Shown: positions 25,517 to 36,208, counted from the first letter of the stretch. The stretch is DNA of 64,000 nucleotides from Cytobacillus oceanisediminis (GCF_004366035.1 NZ_SOEE01000004.1:134007-198006); one strand, 5' to 3'. Numbers and translations: made by a program. Notes: generated from the letters alone by a model not told the origin.

Positions 25517-25591
25517 TGGTAGAATAATTAAAAACATGTGGAGGAAAGTGGGGGATTGTGGTACATTTGAGTTAGAAAGTGGGTGCAGTGG
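25517..25591 (+). promoter_or_regulatory. Promoter and MraZ-type operator of the dcw operon
   Basis: An extended -10 element TGGTAGAAT (25517-25525) lacks a clear -35. Just downstream, GTGG cores recur at 25538, 25548, 25558, 25579 and 25588; the first three are exactly 10 bases apart, and two are the longer AAAGTGG. MraZ binds TGGGN-type or AAAGTG-type direct repeats with about 10-bp spacing ahead of its own gene, so this is very probably its operator. Its location after the -10 suits repression. Confidence 0.7.
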
Positions 25592-25593
25592 GT

Positions 25594-26025
25594 ATGTTCA
25601 TGGGTGAGTTCCATCACAACGTTGATAATAAAGGCCGTCTCATCGTGCCATCCAAGTTTCGTGATAACTTGGGGGAAACATTTGTTTTGACACGCGGACT
25701 TGATCAATGTTTGTTTGGCTACCCCATGAATGAGTGGAGGCAGCTTGAAGAAAAATTAAAGGGCCTTCCGCTTACCAAAAAAGATGCCCGTGCATTTACC
25801 CGTTTTTTCTTTTCAGGTGCCACTGAATGTGAAATTGACAAACAAGGAAGAATAAATATTGCTTCCCCTCTTCTGCAATATGCAAAATTGGAAAAAGAAT
25901 GTGTAGTGCTGGGCGTTTCCAATCGGATCGAGATATGGAGCAAAAATCTTTGGGAAGATTATTTTGCAGAATCAGAGGAATCTTTTGCTGATATTGCGGA
26001 AAACATGATTGGGTTTGATATATAA
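25594..26025 (+). CDS. mraZ: Transcriptional regulator MraZ
   Basis: A 143-residue SpoVT/AbrB-like regulator with two tandem MraZ repeats ([20 protein letters not shown] at the start, and [18 protein letters not shown], ~residues 74-91). It binds direct repeats before the dcw operon and represses it. ATG 25594 gives the conserved MFMGE start; the upstream GTG 25579 lies inside the repeat region. It is the first gene of the cluster. Confidence 0.95.
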   Translation: MFMGEFHHNVDNKGRLIVPSKFRDNLGETFVLTRGLDQCLFGYPMNEWRQLEEKLKGLPLTKKDARAFTRFFFSGATECEIDKQGRINIASPLLQYAKLEKECVVLGVSNRIEIWSKNLWEDYFAESEESFADIAENMIGFDI

Positions 26026-26136
26026 TGGGAATGTTTTAGTAATATAATTTCCCATAATGCAAAGATATTTGTTTAGCTCAAGATGCCATTAATGCATCTC
26101 GTGCTTCTCGGATTGGAAAGGTGGATTCATACAACA

Positions 26137-27069
26137 ATGTTTGAACATACAACAGTGCTATTAAAAGAAACAGTAGAAGGTTTAAATATCCATCCTGATG
26201 GAGTGTATGTGGATTGTACGCTGGGCGGTGCAGGCCACAGTGAATTAATTCTTTCCCAGCTGTCTGAAAAAGGAAAGCTGTACGCATTTGACCAGGATGA
26301 CACAGCGATTGCTCACGCAAAAGAAAAACTGGCTGAATATGGTGACAGAATTACGATCATCAAAAGTAATTTCAAGTATCTTCAGGAAGAACTTGCAAAC
26401 CTGGGTGTGTCAAAAGTAGATGGTGTTCTATATGACCTTGGCGTTTCATCACCTCAATTGGATACACCTGAAAGAGGCTTCAGCTATCATAATGATGCCC
26501 CGCTTGATATGAGAATGGATACAGGCGCTGACATTTCCGCTTATGACGTAGTAAACAGCTGGGAATATGGAGAACTTGTGAAAATCTTCTTCAGATACGG
26601 AGAAGAGAAATTCTCGAAGCAAATTGCGAGGAAGATTGAAGCGGCCAGGGAAGTTTCCCCGATAGAAACAACAGGCCAGCTGGTTGAGCTGATTAAAGAG
26701 GCAATACCCGCTCCTGCCAGACGAAAAGGCGGGCATCCCGCCAAACGTGTATTTCAGGCCATTAGAATAGCTGTTAATGATGAACTTGGTGTATTTGAGG
26801 ACTCTCTGCACCAGGCTATTGACATATTAAATCCCAATGGAAGAATCAGCGTGATCACGTTTCATTCACTGGAGGATCGGATTTGTAAAGCGGCCTTTAA
26901 AAAAGCCAGTGAAACACCAAATCTGCCTCACGGCCTCCCGATTATTCCAGATGAATATAAACCAATCTTAAAGCTCATTAACAGAAAGCCGATTCTGCCT
27001 TCAGAAGAAGAGCTGGAACACAATAACCGTGCAAGGTCCGCTAAACTGCGAATAGCAGAGAAGCTTTAA
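26137..27069 (+). CDS. rsmH: 16S rRNA (cytosine1402-N4)-methyltransferase RsmH (MraW)
   Basis: SAM-dependent enzyme that methylates C1402 in the ribosomal P site. It has [13 protein letters not shown], the SAM loop [14 protein letters not shown] (~residues 25-38), [20 protein letters not shown] (~100-119) and [20 protein letters not shown] 26137, behind AAAGGTGG, is preferred to the in-frame 26083. At 310 residues the length is normal. Confidence 0.97.
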   Translation: MFEHTTVLLKETVEGLNIHPDGVYVDCTLGGAGHSELILSQLSEKGKLYAFDQDDTAIAHAKEKLAEYGDRITIIKSNFKYLQEELANLGVSKVDGVLYDLGVSSPQLDTPERGFSYHNDAPLDMRMDTGADISAYDVVNSWEYGELVKIFFRYGEEKFSKQIARKIEAAREVSPIETTGQLVELIKEAIPAPARRKGGHPAKRVFQAIRIAVNDELGVFEDSLHQAIDILNPNGRISVITFHSLEDRICKAAFKKASETPNLPHGLPIIPDEYKPILKLINRKPILPSEEELEHNNRARSAKLRIAEKL

Positions 27070-27123
27070 GCGATTACGAATACTCAAGCAGAGAATAAAT
27101 AAAAAATTTACAGGAGGGGAATT

Positions 27124-27486
27124 ATGAGCAATTTAGCCCGGAAAATTCAAGAGGAAAAACAATTTGATGTCCAAACCCAACCCGTCCAGGCTCCCAAGAA
27201 ATTATCAAAAAAGTCATGGCTTTCCCCCGGGGAAAAAATACTGGGACTTGCTTTCACTGGCATTATTTGTTTTGGTGCAGTACAAATGGTTTCAAACCAG
27301 GCAGCCATTTATGAAGTGAATAAAGAAATTCAGCAAACAGAAGAAGCAATCCAAACGCAGAATAAAGTGAATACAGATCTCGAAATGCAAGTGGGCGAAT
27401 TAAGTACATACGAACGCATTAAAGCAAAAGCTGAGGAAATGGGACTTAAATTCAGCGGAAATAATGTCAAGGTAGTGGAAGATTAA
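27124..27486 (+). CDS. ftsL: Cell division protein FtsL
   Basis: A 120-residue bitopic membrane protein: short basic cytoplasmic tail, one membrane helix (KILGLAFTGIICFGAVQMV, ~residues 38-56) and an extracytoplasmic coiled coil (~60-105). FtsL forms the divisome core with DivIB and DivIC/PBP2B. The stop TAA and the ATG of pbpB share one base (TAATG), so translation is coupled. Confidence 0.93.
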   Translation: MSNLARKIQEEKQFDVQTQPVQAPKKLSKKSWLSPGEKILGLAFTGIICFGAVQMVSNQAAIYEVNKEIQQTEEAIQTQNKVNTDLEMQVGELSTYERIKAKAEEMGLKFSGNNVKVVED

Positions 27487-29717
27487 TGAAGAAACAGCCA
27501 AATATCAATTTTGGAGCAGCGATATTATTTTTAATATTCAGCCTGCTCTTTTTTGTATTAATTTTCCGCTTTGTTTCCATTCAGGTCACAGGTGAAGCAG
27601 CGGGACATGCACTTGCGGCAAAAGCTCAGCAAAAATATGAACGTGAAAAGACAATTCAAGCCAAAAGGGGTACTATTTATGACCGCAATGGTGAAGTCAT
27701 TGCCGAGGATACCATTTCCTACAAGCTTGTAGCAATCCTTGACAAAAGTATGAAGCCGGATTATGTGAAAGACCCTGAAAAAACAGCAGCGGCGCTTTCA
27801 AAAGCAATTGATCTGGAAGAGTCGGAGATATATAGGATCCTAACGAAGAAAACAGAAGATGGGGAGACGCCATTCCAGGTGGAATTTGGTAAAGAGGGGC
27901 GCGATCTTCCGTTAAAGACAAAAAGAGAAATAGAAGATATGGAATTGCCGGGAATTACATTCATTACTGATTCCAAACGGTTCTACCCAAATGGGGTCTT
28001 TGCCTCACATTTAGTCGGATATGTTGAAAAGAAAAAATCGAAGACGAATAAGACCGATACAGTTGGGATGCTGGGCCTTGAACAGAGTTTGAATGATGTG
28101 CTCACAGGAAAAGATGGAAAGTTCAGCTATGAAAGCGATATATGGGGATATCTCCTCCCAAATGGAGATCAAAAAATCCAGCCGGCTCAAAATGGCAAAG
28201 ATGTGTATTTGACAATCGATAAAAAGATCCAGACTTTCCTTGAAGATTCCATGAATAAAGTAGACGAAGAGTATAAGCCGAAAAAGATGGTTGCTGTAGT
28301 CGCGGATGCCAAAACGGGTGAGATTTTGGCAATGGGACAGAGGCCATCCTTTCATCCGAAAACAAAGGAAGGCATTGAAGAGACGTGGCATAATGAAGTG
28401 ATCGAAAACTCATTTGAGCCCGGCTCCACTATGAAGATCTTTACATTGGCTGCAGCCATTGAGGAGGGAGAATTTGATCCTAATGAATGGTATAAATCAG
28501 GAAGTTATAAAGTAACAGAAAATTCACCGGCTATACGAGACCATAACCAGGGACGGGGCTGGGGGTCCATTACTTATCTTGAAGGTGTTCAGCGTTCGTC
28601 GAACGTGGCTTTCGCGAAAATAGTTAAAGAGAAGCTTGGATATGAAAAATACAGGGAATATATAACAAAGTTTGGGTTTGAAAATCCAACAGGAATTGAC
28701 CTGCCGAATGAAACAGGCGGAAAAATCGCTTACGAGTGGCCGCTTGATAAGGTAACTACCGGATTCGGGCAAGGTTCTGCCATTACGCCGATTCAGCAGG
28801 TACAGGCAGCTACTGCCATTGCAAATGACGGCAAAATGATGAAGCCTCATGTGATCAGCAGTATTGTTGATGGTGATAAAAATGAAGTCTTAAAAAAAAC
28901 AAAGCCGGAAGTGAAGGGGAATCCAATCTCAGCAGAAACGGCCAAGAAAACTAGGGATATCCTGGAAACGGTTGTGTCTTCTGAAAAAGGAACGGGCTAC
29001 AAAAGGTATAATATTGAGGGCTACGAGGTTGCCGGAAAAACGGGGACTGCCCAAATCCCTGACCCAAATGGCGGAGGATATTTAACGGGACATGAAAATT
29101 TTATCTTCTCCTTTTTAGTCATGGCGCCAAAAGATGATCCTGAACTGATCATCTATGTTGCGGTCCAGCAGCCGGATATTGACCTGAGCACAAACGGTGC
29201 CGAGCCGGTTTCCAAGATTTTTACACCGGTTATGAAAAGCAGTCTTCAATATTTAAATATCGAGCCGGCAAAGGAACTGAAGGCAAACTCTGAACAAGCA
29301 CCTGAAGTGGAAGGGAAAACAGTTGAGGAAGCAAAAGCAGCATTGAAAAAGTCCGGTTTTGAAGCTATTGTACTGGGAAAGGGAAGCAAGGTTGAAAGAC
29401 AGGTCCCTGGAAATATGTACAACTTGCTGGAAGGAGAACGAGTAATCTTAAAGACGGAAGGCGATCTAACGGTTCCTGATATGAATGGATGGTCGCTGAG
29501 GGATGTTATGAAGGTGGCAAAGCTTGCTGACATAAAGCTGAATACTGTTGGAAGCGGATATGTGGTGAAGCAAAATCTGAAGGCTGGTTCTGCACTCAGG
29601 GAAGGTGACTATTTAATCGTCGAACTTGAGCCGCCTGCAGAGAAATATAATGAGGAAAACGCAGAAAACGCAGAATCAGAAGAGCAGCAGGAAGAAGAGG
29701 AAGCAGTGCTGGATTAA
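27486..29717 (+). CDS. pbpB: Penicillin-binding protein 2B, septal transpeptidase
   Basis: A class B PBP that crosslinks septal peptidoglycan. It has an N-terminal membrane anchor (~16-36), a dimerisation domain (~57-215), the transpeptidase domain with SxxK in EPGSTMKIFTLA (Ser ~312), SSN in QRSSNVAFAK and KTG in VAGKTGTAQIPD, two C-terminal PASTA domains (~604-715) and an acidic Glu-rich tail. Length 743. It starts inside the stop of ftsL. A hairpin follows before spoVD. Confidence 0.96.
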   Translation: MKKQPNINFGAAILFLIFSLLFFVLIFRFVSIQVTGEAAGHALAAKAQQKYEREKTIQAKRGTIYDRNGEVIAEDTISYKLVAILDKSMKPDYVKDPEKTAAALSKAIDLEESEIYRILTKKTEDGETPFQVEFGKEGRDLPLKTKREIEDMELPGITFITDSKRFYPNGVFASHLVGYVEKKKSKTNKTDTVGMLGLEQSLNDVLTGKDGKFSYESDIWGYLLPNGDQKIQPAQNGKDVYLTIDKKIQTFLEDSMNKVDEEYKPKKMVAVVADAKTGEILAMGQRPSFHPKTKEGIEETWHNEVIENSFEPGSTMKIFTLAAAIEEGEFDPNEWYKSGSYKVTENSPAIRDHNQGRGWGSITYLEGVQRSSNVAFAKIVKEKLGYEKYREYITKFGFENPTGIDLPNETGGKIAYEWPLDKVTTGFGQGSAITPIQQVQAATAIANDGKMMKPHVISSIVDGDKNEVLKKTKPEVKGNPISAETAKKTRDILETVVSSEKGTGYKRYNIEGYEVAGKTGTAQIPDPNGGGYLTGHENFIFSFLVMAPKDDPELIIYVAVQQPDIDLSTNGAEPVSKIFTPVMKSSLQYLNIEPAKELKANSEQAPEVEGKTVEEAKAALKKSGFEAIVLGKGSKVERQVPGNMYNLLEGERVILKTEGDLTVPDMNGWSLRDVMKVAKLADIKLNTVGSGYVVKQNLKAGSALREGDYLIVELEPPAEKYNEENAENAESEEQQEEEEAVLD

Positions 29718-29719
29718 AT

Positions 29720-29755
29720 TAGAACGTACTGCCGGATGAGCGGCAGTGCGTTCTA
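29720..29755 (+). terminator. Intercistronic hairpin between pbpB and spoVD
   Basis: AGAACG-ACTGCCG pairs with CGGCAGT-CGTTCT, giving a long stem but only a weak T-tract. It could reduce vegetative read-through into the sporulation gene spoVD, or only stabilise the pbpB mRNA. Confidence 0.5.
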
Positions 29756-29814
29756 TTCATTTATGTACAAGCATATATTGGAACGAGCCATAATCTAAGG
29801 AGGTTCGTCCGTAC

Positions 29815-31731
29815 ATGCGTGTTTCAAATGTAACCGTTCGAAAACGGCTGACTGTAGCGTTGTTTGTTGGTATTCTCGTTTTTTTTATTATTGATTTGCG
29901 CCTTGGATATGTTCAATTCTTTCTGGGGAATTTGCTTACAGATGGCGCAAAGGAACTCTGGAGCAGAGACATCCCTTTCGAACCGGAAAGAGGAGAAATC
30001 GTCGACCGCAACGGTGTTCCGCTGGCTACGAATGTCAGTGCCCCAACTGTCTATGTTGTACCCAGGCAAATAAAGGATCCAGCCGATGCTGCAGAGAAAT
30101 TGGCTGCAGTGCTGAATATGTCAAAAGAAAAAGCTTACCAGCTGATTACAAAAAGAGAATCAAGTGTGAAAATCCCTGAAGGCCGAAAAATTTCCCATGA
30201 AAAAGCGAAAGAAATCCGTGCATTGGAAATTGAAGGCCTATACATTGGAGAAGATTCAAAACGACATTACCCTTTCGGGAATTACCTCTCGCATGTTTTG
30301 GGGTTTTCTGGAATTGATAATCAGGGTCTTATGGGTCTTGAATTATATTATGACGAAGAACTAAAAGGAAAAAAAGGATCTGTTAAGTTTTATGCGAATG
30401 CAAAGGGAGAACGGATGAACGATATGGCGGATGACTACAAGCCGCCGGTTGATGGTATGGATTTAAAGCTCACTATCGATTCCAAGATTCAGACAATCGT
30501 AGAAAGGGAGCTTGATATTGCTCAGGCTGAGTACAATCCTGATGGAATAATAGCAATTGCCATGAATCCAAATAACGGGGAAGTTCTTGCCATGGCAAGC
30601 AGGCCAGATTTCGACCCTGCGAATTTTAGGAATGTACCTCCGGAAATATACAACCGGAACCTGCCAATCTGGAGTACATACGAGCCTGGTTCCACATTCA
30701 AAATCATCACTCTGGCCGCTGCGTTAGAAGAGGGCAAGGTAGACTTGGAAAAGGATCATTTCCATGACCCGGGATCTGTTGAAGTTGGCGGTGCCAGACT
30801 AAGATGCTGGAAAAAGGGCGGCCATGGCAGCCAGACTTATCTGGAAGTAGTCCAGAATTCCTGTAACCCTGGTTTCGTAGAGCTGGGAGAGCGATTAGGC
30901 AAAGAAAAACTGTTTAAATATATCCGCGACTTCGGGTTCGGAGAAAAGACTGGTATCGACCTGCAGGGCGAAGGGAAAGGGATTCTATTTAATCTCGATC
31001 GGGTTGGCCCAGTTGAGCAGGCAACTACTGCGTTTGGACAGGGCGTTTCTGTGACCCCGATTCAGCAGGTAGCAGCCATTTCGGCTGCCGTTAATGGCGG
31101 AACATTATATACCCCATATATAGCCAAAGAGCTTATTAATCCGGCTACCGGAGAAATATTGATGAAAAAATCACCGGATGCAAAAAGAAAAGTAATCTCA
31201 AAGGAAACATCAGATGAAATCCGACAAGCGCTTGAATCAGTTGTGGCAAAAGGATCAGGAAAAAAGGCCTTTGTAGACGGGTACCGTGTAGGCGGTAAAA
31301 CCGGGACTGCACAAAAAGCGCAAAACGGCCGATACCTGGAAAATAACCATATTGTATCATTTATAGGGTTTGCACCTGCAGATGATCCCCAGCTTGTTGT
31401 TTATGTAGCAGTGGATAATCCAAAAGGAACTATTCAATTCGGTGGTGTAGTTGCTGCTCCGATTGTAGGGGAGATCATGGGGGACAGCTTGCGGGCCATG
31501 GGTGTAAAGCCGCGGAAAAATCAAATTGAAAAAGAGCTGACATGGATGGATTCACCAATGATAGAAGTTCCTGATATGGTCGGCCTGACAAAGAAGGACC
31601 TGGGTGAGCTGTACCTTAACCTGAAAATTGATGCGAGCGGCAAAGGAAATACAGTGGTCAAGCAAACGCCTCAGCCTGGCATCAAGTTAAAAGAAGGTTC
31701 AACGATTCGGCTGTATTTTGACGAGAAATAA
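29815..31731 (+). CDS. spoVD: Stage V sporulation protein D, spore cortex transpeptidase
   Basis: A class B PBP acting with SpoVE to build spore cortex peptidoglycan. N-terminal anchor (~11-30), dimerisation domain, transpeptidase motifs SxxK in EPGSTFKIITLA (Ser ~294), SxN as SCN in VVQNSCNPGF, KTG in VGGKTGTAQK, and one C-terminal PASTA domain (~580-636). Length 638. ATG follows TAAGGAGG. In B. subtilis it is made under sigma-E in the mother cell; I could not assign a clear sigma-E promoter here. Confidence 0.95.
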   Translation: MRVSNVTVRKRLTVALFVGILVFFIIDLRLGYVQFFLGNLLTDGAKELWSRDIPFEPERGEIVDRNGVPLATNVSAPTVYVVPRQIKDPADAAEKLAAVLNMSKEKAYQLITKRESSVKIPEGRKISHEKAKEIRALEIEGLYIGEDSKRHYPFGNYLSHVLGFSGIDNQGLMGLELYYDEELKGKKGSVKFYANAKGERMNDMADDYKPPVDGMDLKLTIDSKIQTIVERELDIAQAEYNPDGIIAIAMNPNNGEVLAMASRPDFDPANFRNVPPEIYNRNLPIWSTYEPGSTFKIITLAAALEEGKVDLEKDHFHDPGSVEVGGARLRCWKKGGHGSQTYLEVVQNSCNPGFVELGERLGKEKLFKYIRDFGFGEKTGIDLQGEGKGILFNLDRVGPVEQATTAFGQGVSVTPIQQVAAISAAVNGGTLYTPYIAKELINPATGEILMKKSPDAKRKVISKETSDEIRQALESVVAKGSGKKAFVDGYRVGGKTGTAQKAQNGRYLENNHIVSFIGFAPADDPQLVVYVAVDNPKGTIQFGGVVAAPIVGEIMGDSLRAMGVKPRKNQIEKELTWMDSPMIEVPDMVGLTKKDLGELYLNLKIDASGKGNTVVKQTPQPGIKLKEGSTIRLYFDEK

Positions 31732-31740
31732 GAATAGGAC

Positions 31741-31778
31741 TGAGGGCGGCATCATCCTGCGCCGCCTGAATTTTTTTG
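31741..31778 (+). terminator. Intrinsic terminator after spoVD
   Basis: GGCGGC/GCCGCC stem extended by flanking pairs, loop of about 10 bases, then seven Ts. It separates pbpB-spoVD from murE, which then needs its own promoter in the following ~190 bases. Confidence 0.8.
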
Positions 31779-31966
31779 TTTGTAAGGAAACCGCAACATA
31801 CTTTCAGGTTTTGGGTTCTATATATTAAATAGCTAAATAAGCAATTATCATGTACAATATATATCGCCATCATTTAGAATGTTAGTTTGAGAAATTAAAA
31901 ATGAATATGATCAGAAGCATAAAAAAAGATTAGATTGTTCTGTTTAACACGAGAGGATTGGTAGAC

Positions 31967-33427
31967 ATGGAATTACATAAATTGCTGCGATTTTTGCAGC
32001 CTTATATGACTTTTAAAGGGGAAAACCCGGAAATCACAGCGATTGTTAACGATAACCGGAAAGTTACACCTGGAAGTCTATTTGTTTGTATTGAGGGCTA
32101 TACGGTGGATGGCCACGATTTTGCGGCTTCTGCTGCCGAAAAAGGTGCAGCAGCAGTCATTGCCCAAAAAGAATTGGAATTGGATATCCCAGTTATAGTG
32201 GTAAAGAATACAAAACGGGCCATGGCTGTGCTGGCTGATGCCTTTTATGGGCAGCCGAGCAAGCAGCTTCATTTAATTGGCATAACAGGCACCAATGGCA
32301 AAACAACAACAAGCCATTTGATAGAGAAAATCCTTGCAGATGCAGGAAGGAAAACTGGATTAATTGGCACGATGTATACGAAGATTGCCGATGAAACCTT
32401 TGAAGTGAAAAATACTACTCCTGAAAGTTTGACTCTGCAAAGCACATTTAGAAAAATGGCAGATGCAGGTGTAGATTCAGCCGTAATGGAAGTGTCTTCA
32501 CATGCACTTGATGAAGGGCGCATTCATGGCTGTGATTTTAATATAGCCGTATTTACAAACCTGACCCAGGATCATCTGGATTATCACAAAACAATGACAG
32601 AATACAGGAGAGCAAAAGGGCTGCTTTTTGCCCAGCTCGGAAGCGCCTATAATCATAGAGAGCCGAAGTATGCCATTTTAAATTCAGATGACCCTGCTTC
32701 TGCAGAATATGAAAAATCGACGGCAGCTCATGTCATTTCCTATGGAATCGATCAGGGAGCTGACCTCCGGGCAATTAATATTCAGATGACTGCTGGCGGG
32801 ACGGAATTTGACTTAATCTCTCCATTTGGAAAGCATAAAGTTTCTCTGAAAATGATAGGCAAATTCAGCATCTATAATGTCCTTGCCAGCATAGGTGCAG
32901 GGATCGCTTCAGGGATATCAATCTCGCAAATCATCAAATCTGCTGAAGAAGTTAAAGGCGTAGCAGGCAGATTTGAAACCGTAGATGCGGGTCAGGATTT
33001 TTCTGTGATTGTTGATTATTCACATACTCCGGACAGCCTGAAAAATGCTTTGGAAACAGTAAAGCAATTTGCCCTGAATCGCATTTTTGCCATCGTGGGA
33101 TGCGGAGGAGACAGAGACAGATCCAAGCGGCCGCTAATGGCTGAAATTGCATGCCAGTACAGTACAGACCCGATTTTTACTTCTGATAATCCCCGAAGTG
33201 AAGACCCGGTTCAAATCCTTAGGGACATGGAAGAGGGAGTAAAAGGTGAAAGTTATAAAACAATCGCCGATCGAAAAGAGGCCATTCACTATGCGGTGAA
33301 AAATGCCAGTAAAGGAGACGTTATTTTAATAGCCGGCAAGGGCCATGAGACATATCAGCAGGTAGGAAACGAGGTTTTCGACTTTGATGACCGCCTTGTC
33401 GCAAAAGAGGCTATAGAGGAGCGATAA
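31967..33427 (+). CDS. murE: UDP-MurNAc-tripeptide synthetase MurE (meso-diaminopimelate-adding)
   Basis: A Mur ligase adding meso-diaminopimelate to UDP-MurNAc-Ala-Glu with ATP. Domain 1 (~20-95) has [20 protein letters not shown]; the P-loop is [17 protein letters not shown] (~104-120); the C-terminal domain has the DNPRSEDP motif (~406-413), whose DNPR selects meso-Dap over lysine. This implies Dap-type peptidoglycan. ATG 31967 is chosen over TTG 31958 because GAGAGG ends 10 bases before it. The next gene starts one base after the stop. Confidence 0.96.
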   Translation: MELHKLLRFLQPYMTFKGENPEITAIVNDNRKVTPGSLFVCIEGYTVDGHDFAASAAEKGAAAVIAQKELELDIPVIVVKNTKRAMAVLADAFYGQPSKQLHLIGITGTNGKTTTSHLIEKILADAGRKTGLIGTMYTKIADETFEVKNTTPESLTLQSTFRKMADAGVDSAVMEVSSHALDEGRIHGCDFNIAVFTNLTQDHLDYHKTMTEYRRAKGLLFAQLGSAYNHREPKYAILNSDDPASAEYEKSTAAHVISYGIDQGADLRAINIQMTAGGTEFDLISPFGKHKVSLKMIGKFSIYNVLASIGAGIASGISISQIIKSAEEVKGVAGRFETVDAGQDFSVIVDYSHTPDSLKNALETVKQFALNRIFAIVGCGGDRDRSKRPLMAEIACQYSTDPIFTSDNPRSEDPVQILRDMEEGVKGESYKTIADRKEAIHYAVKNASKGDVILIAGKGHETYQQVGNEVFDFDDRLVAKEAIEER

Positions 33428-33428
33428 A

Positions 33429-33878
33429 ATGTATTTGATGTATCGGGATTTAGCGGTATTGTTTCCGTCCGTAAAAGGGATAAAGGATAATGAGCTTGAA
33501 TTTCATACGGTCGCTTCCTCCTCTTCCGCCCTGCAGCCAAAAGGAATTTATATTCCTTTTGGAGAGGCCGGAAATCTGAAAGAAGCTATAGAAAAAGGGG
33601 CTGTTGCTGCTCTCTGGCATGAGAATGCCGAGACGCCCGCATATACCCCGAATCATTTCCCTATTTTTTATACTAACGACTTAACGAAAGGCTTAAAGGA
33701 CATCATGAAATTATATATAGAAAAATTAAGCAAATCAGAAGAAAAGATGAACACAACTAATTTCCTTATTTCAGGTGAAAAAAGTCTTAAAGAAAACGAA
33801 GCAACATATGATATTGCTGTGATGGCTGAAAGATTAGCGGAAGCTGCAGGAAATGCCAAGCCGGAAAGGAGGGGATAA
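33429..33878 (+). CDS. Solitary Mur-ligase N-terminal (MurF domain-1-like) protein
   Basis: A 149-residue protein whose residues ~5-100 resemble the UDP-binding first domain of Mur[51 protein letters not shown] and [20 protein letters not shown]. The ATP-binding central domain (no GTNGKTT) and the C-terminal ligase domain are absent. The usual TDSR motif reads ASSS here. The rest is a charged tail ([20 protein letters not shown]) with possible helices. It starts 1 base after murE and ends 2 bases before mraY, so it is coexpressed with lipid II enzymes. It may be a MurF remnant or a non-catalytic partner of Mur ligases. The frame is intact. Confidence 0.7.
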   Translation: MYLMYRDLAVLFPSVKGIKDNELEFHTVASSSSALQPKGIYIPFGEAGNLKEAIEKGAVAALWHENAETPAYTPNHFPIFYTNDLTKGLKDIMKLYIEKLSKSEEKMNTTNFLISGEKSLKENEATYDIAVMAERLAEAAGNAKPERRG

Positions 33879-33880
33879 GT

Positions 33881-34855
33881 ATGATGGAGCAAGTTATTTT
33901 TTTCACAATATTGGCAGGCTTTTTAATTACTGTTTTGCTGTCTCCCATTTTTATTCCCTTCCTGAGAAGATTGAAATTCGGGCAGAGCATCCGTGAAGAA
34001 GGCCCTAAATCCCATCAGAAAAAGACAGGTACACCGACAATGGGCGGAATCATGATTCTTCTTTCCGTTACGGTGACCACTTTGCTTATGACCGGGAAAT
34101 TTTCAGAACCTACTGTAGAAACTTATTTGCTGCTGCTCGTTACCCTGGGCTTTGGACTCCTCGGTTTTCTTGATGACTTTATTAAAGTAGTATTAAAGCG
34201 AAACTTAGGTCTGACTTCAAAGCAAAAGCTACTGGGCCAAATTATTATTTCTGTTATTTTTTATTTTGTTTTCAAGCAAAATGATTTTTCAACAGAAGTG
34301 CATATTCCGCTGACAGACATTTCGATTGATTTGGGCTGGGGGTATGTTTTATTTATTATTTTCTGGCTGGTCGGATTCTCGAATGCTGTCAATCTGACAG
34401 ATGGACTTGATGGTCTTGTTTCAGGAACTGCTGCAATCGCTTTTGGAGCATTTGCAGTCCTGGCATGGAATCAATCCCAATTTGAAGTATCCATTTTTTC
34501 TGTAGCTGTAGTGGGAGCGGTATTGGGTTTCCTTGTCTTTAATGCCCACCCTGCAAAGGTGTTTATGGGAGACACAGGATCACTGGCTCTGGGAGGGGCT
34601 ATTGCGACCATAGCCATCTTGACAAAACTTGAAATCATCCTGATTATTATCGGCGGTGTTTTTGTTATTGAAACATTATCTGTTATTTTACAGGTGGCAT
34701 CTTTTAAGACCACCGGGAAGCGGATCTTCCGTATGAGCCCGCTCCATCATCATTATGAATTGGTGGGCTGGTCAGAATGGCGGGTTGTCGTTACATTCTG
34801 GACCGTAGGCCTATTATTTGCAATCTTAGGAATCTATATTGAGGTGTGGGTGTAA
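33881..34855 (+). CDS. mraY: Phospho-MurNAc-pentapeptide translocase MraY
   Basis: MraY transfers phospho-MurNAc-pentapeptide from UDP to undecaprenyl phosphate, making lipid I. About ten membrane helices; motifs [14 protein letters not shown] (~43-56), [17 protein letters not shown] (Asp pair, ~94-110), [18 protein letters not shown] (~166-183), and [12 protein letters not shown] near the C-terminus. At 324 residues it is full length. Two ATGs lie at 33881 and 33884; GGAGGGG is upstream. Its stop touches the murD start. Confidence 0.97.
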   Translation: MMEQVIFFTILAGFLITVLLSPIFIPFLRRLKFGQSIREEGPKSHQKKTGTPTMGGIMILLSVTVTTLLMTGKFSEPTVETYLLLLVTLGFGLLGFLDDFIKVVLKRNLGLTSKQKLLGQIIISVIFYFVFKQNDFSTEVHIPLTDISIDLGWGYVLFIIFWLVGFSNAVNLTDGLDGLVSGTAAIAFGAFAVLAWNQSQFEVSIFSVAVVGAVLGFLVFNAHPAKVFMGDTGSLALGGAIATIAILTKLEIILIIIGGVFVIETLSVILQVASFKTTGKRIFRMSPLHHHYELVGWSEWRVVVTFWTVGLLFAILGIYIEVWV

Positions 34856-36208
34856 GTGAAAGAGGTAAATCGCTATCGACATAAAAAAATATTAGTGCTG
34901 GGACTGGCCAAAAGCGGAGTGAGTGCAGCTTCCCTTTTACATAAGCTTGGAGCATTTGTAACTGTTAACGATTATAAGCCTCTTGCGGAAAATCCTGAAG
35001 CTCAGGGACTGCTTGAACAAGGGATTACAGTTATTTGCGGGGGCCATCCAATTGAACTTCTGGAAGAGGGGTTCGAGCTGATTGTAAAAAACCCGGGTAT
35101 TCCTTACCATAATCCAATGATAAAAGGAGCTCTAGAAAAGGGCATACCGGTCATTACAGAAGTGGAGCTTGCCTTTCAGGTCTCTGAAGCTCCTTTTATT
35201 GCGATTACAGGTACAAATGGAAAAACCACCACAACTACTCTCGTGTTTGAAATGCTTCAGGCAGGAAGCAAAATGCCGCTGATAGCAGGAAATATTGGAA
35301 CAGTAGCTTCCGAGGTTGCCCAGAGTGCTGGAGAAGAAAATAATATCGTGATTGAGCTTTCATCATTTCAGCTGATGGGTATTCAGGATTTCAGGCCGAG
35401 AATCGCCATTTTAACAAATTTATATGATGCCCATTTGGATTATCATGGCACTAGAGAAGAGTATCATGCAGCCAAAGCAAATATTACGATGAATCAGACT
35501 GAAAAGGATTATTTCATTGTCAATGCCGATCAAGATAAAGTAATGGAAGCCGCTGCACGGTCAGAGGCTAAAATAATACCTTTTTCAACTTCCAGAGTCC
35601 TGTCTGAAGGGGCATACGTAAAAGATGGCTTGATTTATTTTAATGATGAACAAGTGATGGAAAGAAAAGATGTTTCATTGCCGGGAGAGCACAATCTTGA
35701 GAATATCCTATCCTCAGTGGCTGCTGCCAAACTGACCGGTGTCGGGAATGAAGCCATAAGCCAAGTTCTAAGTTCGTTTACCGGAGTCAAGCACCGCCTG
35801 CAGTATGTTGGCGAATACCAGAGCAGGAAATTTTATAATGATTCTAAAGCAACGAACATTTTAGCAACGAAGAATGCAGTGTCAGCATTTGATCAGTCAG
35901 TCATTCTTCTTGCAGGCGGTCTTGACCGCGGAAATGGCTTTGATGAACTCATCCCATCTCTCAAAAAGGTAAAAGCACTTGTAACCTTTGGACAAACAGC
36001 TGAAAAGATTGAAAATGCAGCAATGGAAGCGGGAATAAAAACAATTGAGCGTGTCGATAATGTTGAGAAAGCCGTACCTGCTGCCTTTAAGCTTTCAGAG
36101 CCAGGAGATGTGATTCTGCTTTCTCCTGCTTGTGCAAGCTGGGACCAATATAAAACTTTTGAGGTTCGGGGAGACATGTTTATAGATGCGGTGCATAAGC
36201 TTAATTAA
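34856..36208 (+). CDS. murD: UDP-N-acetylmuramoylalanine-D-glutamate ligase MurD
   Basis: Adds D-glutamate to UDP-MurNAc-L-Ala with ATP. The N-terminal Rossmann-like domain starts [19 protein letters not shown] (~10-28), the P-loop is [13 protein letters not shown] (~117-129), and conserved SSFQL, NDSKATN and [19 protein letters not shown] close the active site. 450 residues. It starts with GTG directly after the mraY stop, within GAGGTGTGGGTGTAA. Confidence 0.97.
   Translation: MKEVNRYRHKKILVLGLAKSGVSAASLLHKLGAFVTVNDYKPLAENPEAQGLLEQGITVICGGHPIELLEEGFELIVKNPGIPYHNPMIKGALEKGIPVITEVELAFQVSEAPFIAITGTNGKTTTTTLVFEMLQAGSKMPLIAGNIGTVASEVAQSAGEENNIVIELSSFQLMGIQDFRPRIAILTNLYDAHLDYHGTREEYHAAKANITMNQTEKDYFIVNADQDKVMEAAARSEAKIIPFSTSRVLSEGAYVKDGLIYFNDEQVMERKDVSLPGEHNLENILSSVAAAKLTGVGNEAISQVLSSFTGVKHRLQYVGEYQSRKFYNDSKATNILATKNAVSAFDQSVILLAGGLDRGNGFDELIPSLKKVKALVTFGQTAEKIENAAMEAGIKTIERVDNVEKAVPAAFKLSEPGDVILLSPACASWDQYKTFEVRGDMFIDAVHKLN

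Noticed and set aside
26449-26811. 120-codon minus-strand frame opposite rsmH
   Set aside because: Shadow of the RsmH gene; no signal or domain and no promoter.
29641-29705. Glu-rich tail of PBP2B as a possible frameshift product
   Set aside because: The frame is continuous, and acidic tails after the PASTA domains are usual in Bacillus PBP2B.
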